Assembly: GCF_003008555.2 (NCBI RefSeq)
Contig: NZ_CP027665.1
Coordinates: 806,001 to 870,000, forward strand
Direction: 5' to 3'
Source: Pukyongiella litopenaei
GTDB lineage: Bacteria; Pseudomonadota; Alphaproteobacteria; Rhodobacterales; Rhodobacteraceae
DNA length: 64,000 nt
Shown in pieces: positions 7,874 through 17,161 of this stretch. Position numbers and translations under genes: made by a program. The stretch's first letter is position 1, and the number at the start of each line of letters is the position of its first letter. Under the pieces are notes generated by a model. The model had not been told where the DNA came from and made no database searches. It saw nothing but the letters and a program-made list of their open reading frames with translations.

Positions 7874-8800
7874 ATGCCGCTGATTCGCATCGATGCCAGC
7901 GCCGACCGGCCGGTCGCGCATGACCGGTCCCGGCCCGTCGACGAGTTGCTGGCCGAACATCTTCGGGGCAGCGGGCCGGTGGTGGTCATGATCCACGGGT
8001 ATAAATACCAGCCCGGCGACCCGGTGCGTTGCCCGCATCGGCAGATCCACGCCCTGCCGGCCGAGCCCGCGCGCGGACCATCCGACGCATGGCCCTGGCC
8101 GCTGGGCTTCGGTCGGGGCGACCGCGACGAGGGGCTCGCCATCGCTTTTGGCTGGAACGCACGCGGGTGGCTGCACCAGGCGCATGACCGGGCGGCTCTG
8201 GCCGGGCGGGCCCTGGCGGCGGCGCTGGTCCCGCTGCACGCGGCCGACCCGTCGCGCCCGATCCACGTCATCGCGCATTCGCTGGGGGTCGAGCCGGCAC
8301 TCGAGGCCCTGCATCACCTGCCGGCAGGCGCGGTGGACCGCATGATCGCGCTGACCGGGGCCAGCTATCGGTCACGCGCCGAGGCGGCTCTGACCACCCC
8401 GGCGGGACGCATGGCGACGTTCCTCAACGTGACCAGCCGCGAAAACGCCCTGTTCGACCGGATGTTCGAATGGCTGGTGCCCGCACCGGGCGATGGCGAC
8501 CGGGCCATCGGCAACGGCCTTGCCGCGCCGAACGCGGTGACGCTGCGGCTGGATTGCCCGCGCGTGCTGGCACATCTGCAGCAATGCGGCTTCCCGGTGG
8601 CACCGCCGCTGCGGCGGGTTTGCCACTGGTCGGGATATACCCGCCCCGGCGTGATGAGGCTCTACCGCGCGCTGCTGCGCAACCCGGCGATGATGGTGCG
8701 CCTGCGGGCGGGCCTGCCCGCGCCCCCCGCAGCCGCGGCATGGCAGCTGCCGATACCGCGCCCCGCCGCGCCGGCCTTGCCCGTCGCGAGGAAAGCCTGA
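7874..8800 (+). CDS. Alpha/beta hydrolase-fold protein
   Basis: A 308-residue cytoplasmic protein (no signal peptide) of the alpha/beta hydrolase fold. An HGYK oxyanion-hole segment follows a beta strand (residues 41-44), and the nucleophile elbow is AHSLG with Ser136. The substrate is unknown; esterase or lipase-like chemistry is the reasonable guess. GAGGTG precedes the ATG at 7874. The Ala/Pro-rich C-terminus is probably disordered. It is divergent from the metZ leader, and its own upstream sequence has no obvious regulatory element. Confidence 0.8.
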   Translation: MPLIRIDASADRPVAHDRSRPVDELLAEHLRGSGPVVVMIHGYKYQPGDPVRCPHRQIHALPAEPARGPSDAWPWPLGFGRGDRDEGLAIAFGWNARGWLHQAHDRAALAGRALAAALVPLHAADPSRPIHVIAHSLGVEPALEALHHLPAGAVDRMIALTGASYRSRAEAALTTPAGRMATFLNVTSRENALFDRMFEWLVPAPGDGDRAIGNGLAAPNAVTLRLDCPRVLAHLQQCGFPVAPPLRRVCHWSGYTRPGVMRLYRALLRNPAMMVRLRAGLPAPPAAAAWQLPIPRPAAPALPVARKA

Positions 8801-9023
8801 TCGCCGGTGGTGCTGACAGCGCAAGGCACAGTTGCGGGTGGAACCGATGGCGGGCGGGCCAGGGGCGGACGGGAACACCGGGGACGACGCGCTCCCGCCC
8901 CCGCGCCAGCCCGGCTGCGCCGGGCCGTTTGCGGCGTTGGGCCGGGCCGCGCGGCCTGCGGCCACGCGGCGGCACCCTGTGACATGCGCAACCGCACCGA
9001 GCGCAGCGAGGTGCCCGGCCCAA

Positions 9024-9058
9024 CCGGGGGGCCTGCATGTTTCATGCAGGCCCCCCGG
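9024..9058. terminator. Perfect 16-bp hairpin between convergent genes
   Basis: CCGGGGGGCCTGCATG (9024-9039) and its exact complement CATGCAGGCCCCCCGG (9043-9058) flank a 3-base TTT loop. It sits 22 bp beyond the end of yciB, with the hydrolase gene ending about 220 bp on the other side. No T-run follows on either strand, so a two-way transcription or mRNA-end barrier is likely but the mechanism is open. The rest of 8801-9023 shows nothing I can name. Confidence 0.6.
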
Positions 9059-9079
9059 GCGGGAGCGCCCCGGTTCCGG

Positions 9080-9694
9080 TCAGTCGGTGTTCTTCCCCGA
9101 CGCGTCGGGGGCCTCGTGATCGCGAAACAGCCGGCCCTGGGTCAGAAAGAATGCGAACAGCGCCGCCGTCAGCCCGAAGGTCTTGAACCAGACCCATGTA
9201 TCGGTGGTCTGGGTTCGCCAGACCAGTTCGTTCGCCACCGCCAGCCCGAAGAAGAAAGCGCAAAGACGGCGGGTCAGGATCATCCATCCTTCCTGCGTCA
9301 GGGGCAGCGCCTCTTCCATCACATATTGCAGCCAGGATTGCCCGCGCAGCAGCCCGAGGCCCAGAAGCCCGCCGAACAGCAGGTAGATCGCCGTCGGTTT
9401 CATCTTGAAGAACCGGTCGTCGTTGAACCAGACCGACAGCCCGCCGAACACCACCACGAGCACCAGCGTGGCCACCTGCATCCGCGACAGGTGCCCGGTC
9501 AGCCGCCACAGCAGCAGCGTGGAGGCGATGATGAGCGGGATGAAGCAGGCGGTCACGACGATGAACCCGTCGTAGCCGGTGCCGCCGATGGTGACCACCT
9601 CGCCGCGCAGTTTCAGGTAGGCGACGAAGAAGGCCACGATGGGGCCGAGTTCGAGCCCGAGCTTCAGGGCGGGACTGATCGTTCTGTCGGCCAT
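9080..9694 (-). CDS. yciB: Inner-membrane septation protein A family (YciB/IspZ)
   Basis: A 204-residue polytopic membrane protein of the YciB/IspZ family, linked in other bacteria to septation and cell-envelope upkeep. The ATG at 9694 (MADRTISPALKLG) follows AGGAAGGA at proper spacing and is preferred to an ATG 36 bp upstream that would overlap the previous stop. Conserved features include LELGPIVAFFVAY near the N-terminus, KMKPTAIYLLFG, and LTRRLCAFFFGLAVANELVW. It is the last gene of the ftsY-EamA-yciB run, 19 bp after the EamA gene. Confidence 0.92.
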   Translation of the reverse strand: MADRTISPALKLGLELGPIVAFFVAYLKLRGEVVTIGGTGYDGFIVVTACFIPLIIASTLLLWRLTGHLSRMQVATLVLVVVFGGLSVWFNDDRFFKMKPTAIYLLFGGLLGLGLLRGQSWLQYVMEEALPLTQEGWMILTRRLCAFFFGLAVANELVWRTQTTDTWVWFKTFGLTAALFAFFLTQGRLFRDHEAPDASGKNTD

Positions 9695-9713
9695 TGCGGT
9701 TCCTTCCTGTCGC

Positions 9714-10616
9714 TCAGCCACCCAACTCAACTATCACCGCCCCCGCCGCGATCAAGGCCATAAGTGCGGCTCGGCGCGGCCCGACGGGTTCCTTCAGCAC
9801 CAGCCAGCCGATCAGCGCGGCAAACACCGTCGATGTCTCGCGCAGCACCGCCGCCTCGCCGACCTTGTCCAGGCGCGTCGCCAGCATGATCGAGCCGAAA
9901 CTGCCGAAGGCGATCACCCCGCCCACCAGGCCGCGCAGCATCAGCGGCCCCGGCGCGGGACGGTCGGCCATGGCCCGCCACCGCAGTAGCGCGATCACCG
10001 GCATCACCGTGCCGTCGATCATGAAGAACCAGGCCAGGAAGGTGAACGGGTCCGCGGTCGCGCGGATGCCGTAGGCGTCGTAAGTGGTGTAGAGCGCCAC
10101 GAAGAGCCCCGTCACCACCGCCAGCCCCAGCGCCACCGGCAGGATGTCGCGCTGCGTCTCCAGGAACAGGAGGTTGTAGAGCGCGAGGCCGAATATGCCG
10201 GCCAGCAGCACCGCCACCCCCATCCACTGAACCGGTGAAAACACTTCGCCGAACAGCAGATAGGCGCCGATCACCGCAAAGAGCGGGCCGGTGCCGCGCA
10301 CCACCGGGTAGACGACGGTATAGGCGCCCTTGGTATAGGCCAGCGCCTGCAGGATCTTGTAGCCCACATGGATCGCCCAGGCGATCGCGAAGATCGGCCA
10401 CATATGCGGCTCGGGCCAGGGCACGACGAACAGCGCGAAGGGCGCGGCCATCAGGCCGTAGGAGGCATCGATCGCCCCGCGCGAGAGCCATGGATCGTGC
10501 CGCCCCTTCTGCAGCGCGCCGAAAGCCGCGTGCAGGAACGCCGCCGTGATTGCCAGCCACAGCGCGAGACTGTGCCCCGCCTCGGTGTTTTCGAGCGAGA
10601 CCAGCCAGCCGCTCAT
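9714..10616 (-). CDS. EamA-family (DMT) transporter
   Basis: A 300-residue inner-membrane protein with about ten hydrophobic helices in two homologous halves, typical of drug/metabolite transporter exporters. The substrate is unknown. The second half carries a clear EamA-like end (STVFAALIGWLVLKEPVGP). It lies between ftsY (93 bp upstream) and yciB (19 bp downstream), an arrangement I recall as common in Rhodobacteraceae. That suggests co-transcription rather than a shared function. Confidence 0.88.
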   Translation of the reverse strand: MSGWLVSLENTEAGHSLALWLAITAAFLHAAFGALQKGRHDPWLSRGAIDASYGLMAAPFALFVVPWPEPHMWPIFAIAWAIHVGYKILQALAYTKGAYTVVYPVVRGTGPLFAVIGAYLLFGEVFSPVQWMGVAVLLAGIFGLALYNLLFLETQRDILPVALGLAVVTGLFVALYTTYDAYGIRATADPFTFLAWFFMIDGTVMPVIALLRWRAMADRPAPGPLMLRGLVGGVIAFGSFGSIMLATRLDKVGEAAVLRETSTVFAALIGWLVLKEPVGPRRAALMALIAAGAVIVELGG

Positions 10617-10709
10617 CGTCGCGCCCTCGACCGGACCGTCTGCCGCCGGGGGTTTTCCACCCCCGGACCCCCGGAGGATATTTGCGGCAAGAGGAAGGGC
10701 ATGGCCGGG

Positions 10710-11873
10710 TCAGGCGGCATCGAGACCGGTCAGCGCGGCGGCAAACTCCTCGGGATCGAACGGGGCGAGATCGTCGATCTGTTCGCCGACGCCGATGGCG
10801 TGGATGGGCAGGCCGAACCGGTCCGCCAGCGCGACCAGGACGCCGCCGCGCGCAGTCCCGTCAAGCTTCGTCATCACCAGCCCCGACACGTCCGAGATGC
10901 GCTGGAAGGTCTCGACCTGGCTCAGCGCGTTCTGGCCCGTCGTCGCGTCGAGCACCAGCAGCGTGTTATGCGGCGCGGTTTCATCCTTTTTGCGGATCAC
11001 GCGGACGATCTTGGCCAGTTCCTCCATCAGGTCGGCGCGGTTCTGCAACCGGCCCGCCGTGTCGATCATCAGCAGGTCGGCGCCGTCTTCCTGCGCGCGG
11101 GTCATCGCGTCATAGGCCAGGCTGGCCGGGTCGGAGCCTTCGGGTGCGGTCAGCACCGGGACACCGGCGCGGTCCCCCCAGACCTGCAGCTGTTCGACCG
11201 CCGCGGCGCGAAACGTGTCGCCCGCGGCGATCACCACCTTCTTGCCGGCGGATTTGAACTGGCTGGCCAGCTTGCCGATGGTGGTGGTCTTGCCCGAGCC
11301 GTTCACGCCGACCACCAGCACCACCTGCGGGCGCCGGGGATAGAGCGGCAGCGGGCGGGCGACCGGTTCCATGATCCGCGCGATCTCGTCGGCCAGCAGC
11401 TTCTTGATCTCGCGGCTCGACAGTTTGCGGCCGAACCGGCCCTCGGCCATGTTGGCCGTCACCCGCAGCGCCGTATCCACCCCCATATCCGCCGAGATCA
11501 GCAATTCCTCGAGCTGCTCGAGCATGTCGTCGTCGAGCGCGCGGCGCAATTCGGGCGCCGCTGCGGCGCCCTCGCGCCGGAACAGGCGGGTCAGCAGGCC
11601 GGCGCCATCGCCGCCGCCGATTTCGGGAGGAGGCGGTGACGGTTCGGGGTCGGCCGGCATCGGCGCCGGGGCGGGTTCGGGCCGGGGGGACGGGTCGGGC
11701 GCGGGCGTGGGTATCTCGGGGACCGGCCGGGGTTCGGGGTCCGGGTCGGGGATCACCGGGTCGGGATCGGGCAGGGTGGCCTCGCCGCCATCCTCGACGA
11801 TCGCCTCGAGGCCCTGGTCGAGCTTCGAGGATGATTTGAACAGCCGGTCCTTGAGTTTCGTGAAAAACGCCAT
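10710..11873 (-). CDS. ftsY: Signal recognition particle receptor FtsY
   Basis: This SRP-receptor GTPase docks ribosome-nascent-chain-SRP complexes at the inner membrane. The ATG at 11873 (MAFFTKLKDRLFKSSSK) follows GGAGG and gives 387 residues; an upstream in-frame extension lacks such a site. After a basic amphipathic N-terminus comes a Pro/Asp-rich linker with PxP repeats (about 35-83), then the NG domain. Its motifs are GVNGSGKTT (189-197), DTFRAAA (219-225), DTAGR (271-275) and TKLDGTARGG (335-344). All GTPase motifs are intact. The Pro-rich linker replaces the longer acidic A domain seen in E. coli. Confidence 0.97.
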   Translation of the reverse strand: MAFFTKLKDRLFKSSSKLDQGLEAIVEDGGEATLPDPDPVIPDPDPEPRPVPEIPTPAPDPSPRPEPAPAPMPADPEPSPPPPEIGGGDGAGLLTRLFRREGAAAAPELRRALDDDMLEQLEELLISADMGVDTALRVTANMAEGRFGRKLSSREIKKLLADEIARIMEPVARPLPLYPRRPQVVLVVGVNGSGKTTTIGKLASQFKSAGKKVVIAAGDTFRAAAVEQLQVWGDRAGVPVLTAPEGSDPASLAYDAMTRAQEDGADLLMIDTAGRLQNRADLMEELAKIVRVIRKKDETAPHNTLLVLDATTGQNALSQVETFQRISDVSGLVMTKLDGTARGGVLVALADRFGLPIHAIGVGEQIDDLAPFDPEEFAAALTGLDAA

Positions 11874-11932
11874 CCGGGCCTCCGCAACACGCCGCGTCTC
11901 ACCTAATGCGGAATGGGGCGGGATGCAAAGCG

Positions 11933-12598
11933 TCAGATAAAGGCATACCAGATGCCGAACATCGCGCCCCAGTAGAACGGCCATATGATGCCGGGGGTCC
12001 AGCGCAGCGCCGGATGATCCGGCGGCAACGCGAATTTCTCGATCGCCAGCACCGTATCCGACAACATGAAGGCGAGCGCCGCGGGCACCACCAGCGCCAG
12101 CCGCCCGTCACCGGGCAGGCACAGCGCCGCCAGCCCCATGGCGAGGATGACCGGGATATAGGCGCTGACGACCCCGCGCATGGCCCCGGCGCGCGGCCCG
12201 ATCCAGCGCAGGACCGCCAGCACCAGCACGCCCAGCCCGAGCGCGATCCATATCCGCGGCGGCGCGAGGATCCGCGCGGGATCGGCGGCGGGATCGCCGA
12301 GAAACAGGGCGATCAGCACCAGGTGGCCCAGCGCAAAGGCCCCTGCGCCGGTGATGAACGCGCGGTCACCGGAGCGGGACAGGCAGGCATCGCCCAGCGA
12401 ACACAAAAGCAGCGCCAGCACCAGCAGCGCCGGGCCCTGCGCCGCCCAGGCCGCCAATGCCAGCAGGCCCACCGCGCCGGTCTTGGCCACCGTGCGCCCT
12501 GTCGACGGCGGGCGGGAGGCCAGCGGCAGGTAGATCAGCGCGCAGGTGACGGCCAGGGGCATCGCGATGCCCGCGGCCGGGGCGAGGAACTCGGTCAT
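11933..12598 (-). CDS. Lysoplasmalogenase-like YhhN-family membrane protein
   Basis: A 221-residue polytopic membrane protein of the YhhN/TMEM86 family. Animal members hydrolyse the vinyl-ether bond of lysoplasmalogens; the bacterial role is less clear. Family hallmarks are LLLCSLGDACLS (about 84-95), AYIPVILAMGLAAL, and AFMLSDTVLAIEKF in the second half. It lies 59 bp upstream of ftsY on the same strand. The family assignment is good; the enzymatic activity is inferred. Confidence 0.85.
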   Translation of the reverse strand: MTEFLAPAAGIAMPLAVTCALIYLPLASRPPSTGRTVAKTGAVGLLALAAWAAQGPALLVLALLLCSLGDACLSRSGDRAFITGAGAFALGHLVLIALFLGDPAADPARILAPPRIWIALGLGVLVLAVLRWIGPRAGAMRGVVSAYIPVILAMGLAALCLPGDGRLALVVPAALAFMLSDTVLAIEKFALPPDHPALRWTPGIIWPFYWGAMFGIWYAFI

Positions 12599-12659
12599 GC
12601 CCCCGTGCCTAGAGCATGACCGGGGTCCCGGAAAGAGGTGACGTGCCGGGATCCGGCGG

Positions 12660-13253
12660 TCAGGCCGGCATCGGCAGGTGGGCGGGTCCGGGACGGCGCG
12701 TTTCGCCCAGCCCCAGCAGTTCCCGGGTCATCGACGACAGGGTCGGGCGCGGCGGGCCGAGCGTGGCCTGCACCTCGCCGGGGATGAATTCCAGCACGGC
12801 TTCGTGCTTGCGCGCCAGGTGCTGCATGCATTCGTTTTCGCGCAGGCAGGTCATGTGCAGGGTGCGCACCGAGCGGTTCTGCGCCGCTGCGATCAGGCGG
12901 GTGAACAGGGCATCGCCGATCCCCGCATGCTGCCAGTCGCGCTGGATCGACAGCGCGGCCTCGGCTATCCGCGGCCATTGCGACAGGAAACCGCAAAGCT
13001 CGGCCAGGCCGCGCAAGCGGCCATCGACATAGGCGCCGAAGACGACCGAATCCATGCCGAGCAGGTGTTCGGCATAGCGTTGCACGCAGATATCCTTTTG
13101 CGGCACGCCAAAGCGCAACCGGCGCGATTCGGCGTCGAGCAGCAGGAAATGGTCGACGATATCCTGCCGGTCCGCCGGCCAGAGGCGGCGAATCTCGGTT
13201 CGTTCGAGTAAAGAGCTACAGTCCATTGCTACGGGCTCCGTCATAGTGGCCAT
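12660..13253 (-). CDS. GNAT-family N-acetyltransferase
   Basis: A 197-residue GNAT-fold acetyltransferase of unknown acceptor. The acetyl-CoA pyrophosphate loop appears as RDWQHAGIGDALFTRLI (the usual Q/R-x-x-G-x-G/A), preceded by the beta-4 strand EAALSIQ. The start is the ATG at 13253; an ATG three codons later is also possible. It follows the formate dehydrogenase beta-subunit gene on the same strand after 179 bp, and 13254-13432 contains nothing recognisable. Confidence 0.82.
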   Translation of the reverse strand: MATMTEPVAMDCSSLLERTEIRRLWPADRQDIVDHFLLLDAESRRLRFGVPQKDICVQRYAEHLLGMDSVVFGAYVDGRLRGLAELCGFLSQWPRIAEAALSIQRDWQHAGIGDALFTRLIAAAQNRSVRTLHMTCLRENECMQHLARKHEAVLEFIPGEVQATLGPPRPTLSSMTRELLGLGETRRPGPAHLPMPA

Positions 13254-13432
13254 ACCGGCCCCCTGTTGTCGTGCCCTCCCCGGATGAGCTAATGCTGCGA
13301 TGCGGCATATTCAAGGGAATTACACGCGACGTTACGGCACCCGCCGGGCTCCCGCGACCCACTGCACATATATCCGGCGAAACCGGCGCAAGGTGCCGGA
13401 ATCATTTGCAGATGCCGAAGCCGTCCCCGCGG

Positions 13433-15118
13433 CTAGATCTCGTCCGGGAAATGTTTCATCGCCAGCCGGATCGGGTTCGGCGCGGCCTGCCCCAGCCCGC
13501 AGATCGAGGCATCGGCCATGGCCTGGCACAGGTCTTCCAGCAGCGGCTGGTCCCAGTGATCCGCCTGCATCAGCTTGACCGCCTTCTCGCAACCGACCCG
13601 GCAGGGCGTGCATTGCCCGCAGCTTTCATCCTCGAAGAACCGCAGCATGTTGAGCGCCGCGTCGCGGGCGCTGTCCTGATCCGACAGGACCACGACGGCG
13701 GCAGAGCCGATAAAGGTCCCGTGCGGCTGCAGCATGTCGAAATCCAGCGGCACGTCCGACAGCGACGCCGGCAACAGCCCCGATGACGGCCCGCCTGGCT
13801 GGTAGGCCTTGAACCGGTGGCCCTCGGCCATTCCGCCCGCCGCGTCGATGATTTCCGCGATGGTGGACCCGGCCGGCAATTCATAGACCCCCGGCGCCCT
13901 GACCCGCCCGGACACCGAGTAGTTGCGCAGCCCGACGCGGCCGTTGTGATGGACCGAGGACATGATCTCGGGGCCGTCGCGCAGGATCCGGCAGACCCAG
14001 TGCAGCGTTTCCACGTTGTGAACCAGCGTGGGCCGCCCGAACAGCCCGACCTGCGCCACGAATGGCGGCCGGTGGCGCGGCATCCCGCGCTTGCCCTCGA
14101 TCGATTCGATCATCGCGCTTTCTTCGCCGCAGATATAGGCGCCCGCGCCCCGGCGCAGTTCGACATAGCCTTGGGATATGATCCCGGCCTGTTCCAGCGC
14201 GGCGATTTCGCGGGCGAGGATCTTGAGGATCGCGGGGTATTCGTCGCGCATGTAGATATAGCAGCGCGTGGCCTCGACCGCCCAGGCCGCGATCAGCATA
14301 CCCTCAAGAAATACATGGGGTTGCCGTTCGAGGTGAAAGCGATCCTTGAAGGTGCCGGGTTCGCCTTCGTCGCCATTCACGGCCAGATAGCGCGGCGCCG
14401 GTTCGGCCCGCACGAAACCGGTTTTCCTGCCCGCCGGGAACCCGGCGCCGCCCAGCCCGCGCAGTCCGGCGGAAAACACGGTTTCCAGCGTTGCCTCCCA
14501 GTTGCCTCCGGCGCGCAGCTGACCGAGCTTTTCATACCCGCCACCGGCGCGATAGGCGTCGAACCGCTGGTAATCGGGGATCTTCGCGCCCGTATCACCG
14601 GCGGCAATCGCGGCCAGGACGGACTCGGGGGTGGCGTGGTCGATATGGTTGTGACCCACCTCGACGGTGGGCGCGGTGTCGCAACGGCCCATGCAGGGCG
14701 CGCGCAGGATACGGACCTGCGCCGGATCGGTGCCCGCGTCCAGCGCCGCCCTGAGCGCCTGCGCCCCGGCCAGTTCACATGACAGGCTGTCGCAAACCCG
14801 CACCGTCAGCGCCGGCGGCGGCGTTTCGCCTTCGCGCACCACGTCGAAATGGGCGTAGAAACTGGCGACCTCGTAGACCTCGGCCTGGGCCAGCCCCAGC
14901 TCCTCGGCCAGCGCGCGCAGATGCGCCGCCGACAGGTGGCCACGGGCATCCTGGATCACATGCAGGTATTCGATCAGCAGATCGCGCCGGCGCGGCCTGT
15001 CGCCCAGCAGATCGCGCAGTTCGGCCAGCGCGGTGTCGTCCAGCTGGCGGCCCTTGGGTGTGCGGCGCCCCTTGCCCCGCCCCGATTTCCACACCCCTTT
15101 GCGATCCTGCGCCGACAT
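13433..15118 (-). CDS. fdsB: Formate dehydrogenase beta subunit, NuoE-NuoF fusion
   Basis: This is the diaphorase part of an NAD-dependent formate dehydrogenase, carrying electrons to NAD+. It fuses a NuoE-like thioredoxin-fold domain to a NuoF-like FMN/NADH domain. The ATG at 15118 follows AGGAGG and gives 561 residues. The first domain has a [2Fe-2S] set in CDSLSCE and CMGRCD (C-x4-C then C-x3-C). The second has the FMN/NADH loops GLRGLGGAGFPAGRKTGF and GDEGEPGTFKDR, plus a [4Fe-4S] site, ESCGQCTPCRVG with a later SICGLGQ. No catalytic alpha (FdsA), gamma or FdhD gene lies beside it; the next gene is a GNAT enzyme. The beta subunit of another fused NADH-linked enzyme is the alternative. Confidence 0.85.
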   Translation of the reverse strand: MSAQDRKGVWKSGRGKGRRTPKGRQLDDTALAELRDLLGDRPRRRDLLIEYLHVIQDARGHLSAAHLRALAEELGLAQAEVYEVASFYAHFDVVREGETPPPALTVRVCDSLSCELAGAQALRAALDAGTDPAQVRILRAPCMGRCDTAPTVEVGHNHIDHATPESVLAAIAAGDTGAKIPDYQRFDAYRAGGGYEKLGQLRAGGNWEATLETVFSAGLRGLGGAGFPAGRKTGFVRAEPAPRYLAVNGDEGEPGTFKDRFHLERQPHVFLEGMLIAAWAVEATRCYIYMRDEYPAILKILAREIAALEQAGIISQGYVELRRGAGAYICGEESAMIESIEGKRGMPRHRPPFVAQVGLFGRPTLVHNVETLHWVCRILRDGPEIMSSVHHNGRVGLRNYSVSGRVRAPGVYELPAGSTIAEIIDAAGGMAEGHRFKAYQPGGPSSGLLPASLSDVPLDFDMLQPHGTFIGSAAVVVLSDQDSARDAALNMLRFFEDESCGQCTPCRVGCEKAVKLMQADHWDQPLLEDLCQAMADASICGLGQAAPNPIRLAMKHFPDEI

Positions 15119-15237
15119 TGGTATGCCTCCTGTCCCGACAGGTCGATCTATAGCGCAGCCATTGTCGCGGGAGGAGCCAAAAGCGACATTCACCCGCGAC
15201 TTTGCGCGGCCCCGCGCGATCTGCGAGACTTGTCCAC

Positions 15238-15630
15238 ATGATTGCGCGTGCCCTGATTCTCTTGCTGCTGGCGGCGCCGGTCGCCGCCGAAACGCCGCTC
15301 AGCGCCGAGGCGTTCGATGCCTATACCCGTGGCAAGACATTGTATTATGGCCATGCGGGGCAGGCCTATGGGGTCGAAAGATACCTCGATGACCGCCGCG
15401 TCGTCTGGTCCTTTCTCGATGGCAAATGCCGGAACGGGTTCTGGTACGAGGATGCCGGGCTGATCTGTTTCCTCTACGAGGACCGCCGCGACCCGCAATG
15501 CTGGAGTTTCGCGCAGACCCAATCCGGCCTGATCGCCCGGTTCGAGAACAGCACCGAACAGACCGAACTCTACGAAGCGCAGGATATCGGGCAGGACATG
15601 GTCTGCCACGGTCCCGACGTGGGCGTGTGA
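15238..15630 (+). CDS. Small secreted protein of unknown function
   Basis: A 130-residue protein whose likely start is the ATG at 15238, giving the signal peptide MIARALILLLLAAPVAAE. An earlier in-frame ATG at 15202 would bury that signal. The mature part is about 110 residues, is rich in Tyr, Trp and acidic residues, and has four cysteines (in DGKCR, LICF, PQCW and MVCH) that could form two disulfides in the periplasm. I do not recognise the family. It lies between the divergent fdsB and the convergent xseA. Confidence 0.65.
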   Translation: MIARALILLLLAAPVAAETPLSAEAFDAYTRGKTLYYGHAGQAYGVERYLDDRRVVWSFLDGKCRNGFWYEDAGLICFLYEDRRDPQCWSFAQTQSGLIARFENSTEQTELYEAQDIGQDMVCHGPDVGV

Positions 15631-15655
15631 TCCCGTTGCGGGCCGGTCCGGCGGC

Positions 15656-17086
15656 TCAGCGATCCGGCCGCACTGCGAGACGGCCATCGGCGAACTCGAT
15701 ATCGAGCCTGGGCGCGCCCGCCGCGGCGGTGCGCGTGGTCACCACATCCTCCCCGACGCGCACCACCGCGTAGCCCCGCGTCAGGGTGGCGCGATAGCCC
15801 AGGGTCTCGCGCAGCCGGTCCACCGCGTCGAGCCGCGCCCGCAGCATCCCCGTATGCGAGGCACCCGCCGCCGACAGCCGGCGCGACAGCCCGTCGAGCG
15901 CGCTGCGGCCGCGCGTGATCCGGTCGGCCAGCCGGTCCGGGGTCAGCCGCGCCTCGCGGTCGCGCAGCCGCCGCCGCGCCTCGTCCAGCAGCCGGCGCAG
16001 GTGGCCCGGCCGCAACGCGCCCGCCGTCTCGGACAGCTGCACGCGGTGAACCTGCACGTTGCGGACCAGCGCGCGCGGCAGCCGGTCCGACGCGAAATCG
16101 AGCCGCTGGCGCGGCACGTCGAGCAGCGTCCCCGGCCTGGGCAGGGCACGCGACAGGTCGGCCAGCCGCTGGCGCCGCTGGCTGACCGCGTTGCCGGCGG
16201 CACGGGTCAGCCGCGCCCCCTGCCCGTCCAGCGCCGCCATCAGGTCCAGCCGCACCGGCACCGCAAGTTCGGCGGCGGCCGTGGGCGTCGGCGCGCGCTG
16301 GTCGGCGGCATAATCGATCAGCGTGGTATCGGTTTCATGCCCGACCGCCGAAATCAGCGGTATCCGGCTGGCGGCGGCGGCGCGGGCCACGATCTCTTCG
16401 TTGAACCCCCACAGGTCCTCGACCGATCCGCCGCCGCGGGCGACGATGATCAGGTCGGGCCGGGGCAGCGCGCCGCCCGGCGTCAGCCGGTTGAACCCGT
16501 CGATGGCGCGGGCCACCTCGGGGGCGCAGGCCGCGCCCTGCACCGCCACCGGCCAGATCAGCACCTTGCGCGGGAACCTCTCGCGCAGCCGGTGCAGGAT
16601 GTCGCGGATCACCGCGCCCGATGGCGAGGTCACCACGCCGATGATCCGCGGCAGGTAGGGCAGGCGCTGCTTGCGGGCGGCGTCGAACAGCCCCTCGGCC
16701 GCCAGCTGCGCCTTGCGTTTCTCCAGCAGCGCCATCAAGGCGCCCTGCCCGGCCACCGCGACCTCGTCGACATTCATGTTGTATTTGGACTGCGCGCCAT
16801 AGGCGGTCAGGCGCCCGGTCACCACCACCTCCAGCCCCTCTTCGGGCAGCACGGACAGCGCCGATACCTGGCCCTTCCAGGTGGTGCAGGCCAGCACGTT
16901 CCGGTCGTCCTTGATGTCATAGTAGAGATGCCCGGACCGGGCCCGGAACACCCGCCCCACCTCGCCGCGCACACGGACCCGGCCGAACCGGTCCTCGAGC
17001 GTGCGCTTCACCGCGCCGGAAATCTCGGACACGGAATATTCCGGCATGTTCTGCCCCGGCTGGGGATCGTCGATCAGGTCTGACAT
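15656..17086 (-). CDS. xseA: Exodeoxyribonuclease VII large subunit
   Basis: This is the large subunit of ExoVII, which degrades single-stranded DNA from both ends in repair and recombination; it works with XseB, which is not in this window. At 476 residues it has the usual length. An N-terminal OB-fold (VRGEVGRVFRARSGHLYYDIKD) is followed by the catalytic core with GVVTSPSGAVIRDI, ARGGGSVEDLWGFNEE and SAVGHETDTTLID, then a long coiled-coil-rich C-terminal part. It is divergent from purD with 75 bp between the starts, a familiar arrangement in this group. Confidence 0.96.
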   Translation of the reverse strand: MSDLIDDPQPGQNMPEYSVSEISGAVKRTLEDRFGRVRVRGEVGRVFRARSGHLYYDIKDDRNVLACTTWKGQVSALSVLPEEGLEVVVTGRLTAYGAQSKYNMNVDEVAVAGQGALMALLEKRKAQLAAEGLFDAARKQRLPYLPRIIGVVTSPSGAVIRDILHRLRERFPRKVLIWPVAVQGAACAPEVARAIDGFNRLTPGGALPRPDLIIVARGGGSVEDLWGFNEEIVARAAAASRIPLISAVGHETDTTLIDYAADQRAPTPTAAAELAVPVRLDLMAALDGQGARLTRAAGNAVSQRRQRLADLSRALPRPGTLLDVPRQRLDFASDRLPRALVRNVQVHRVQLSETAGALRPGHLRRLLDEARRRLRDREARLTPDRLADRITRGRSALDGLSRRLSAAGASHTGMLRARLDAVDRLRETLGYRATLTRGYAVVRVGEDVVTTRTAAAGAPRLDIEFADGRLAVRPDR

Positions 17087-17161
17087 GGGATACCTTGTGA
17101 TGCGGGTCCGGCCAGCCTAGAACACGGGCGCGGCAAGGCCAAGCGGAAGGACGGTCCCCCA

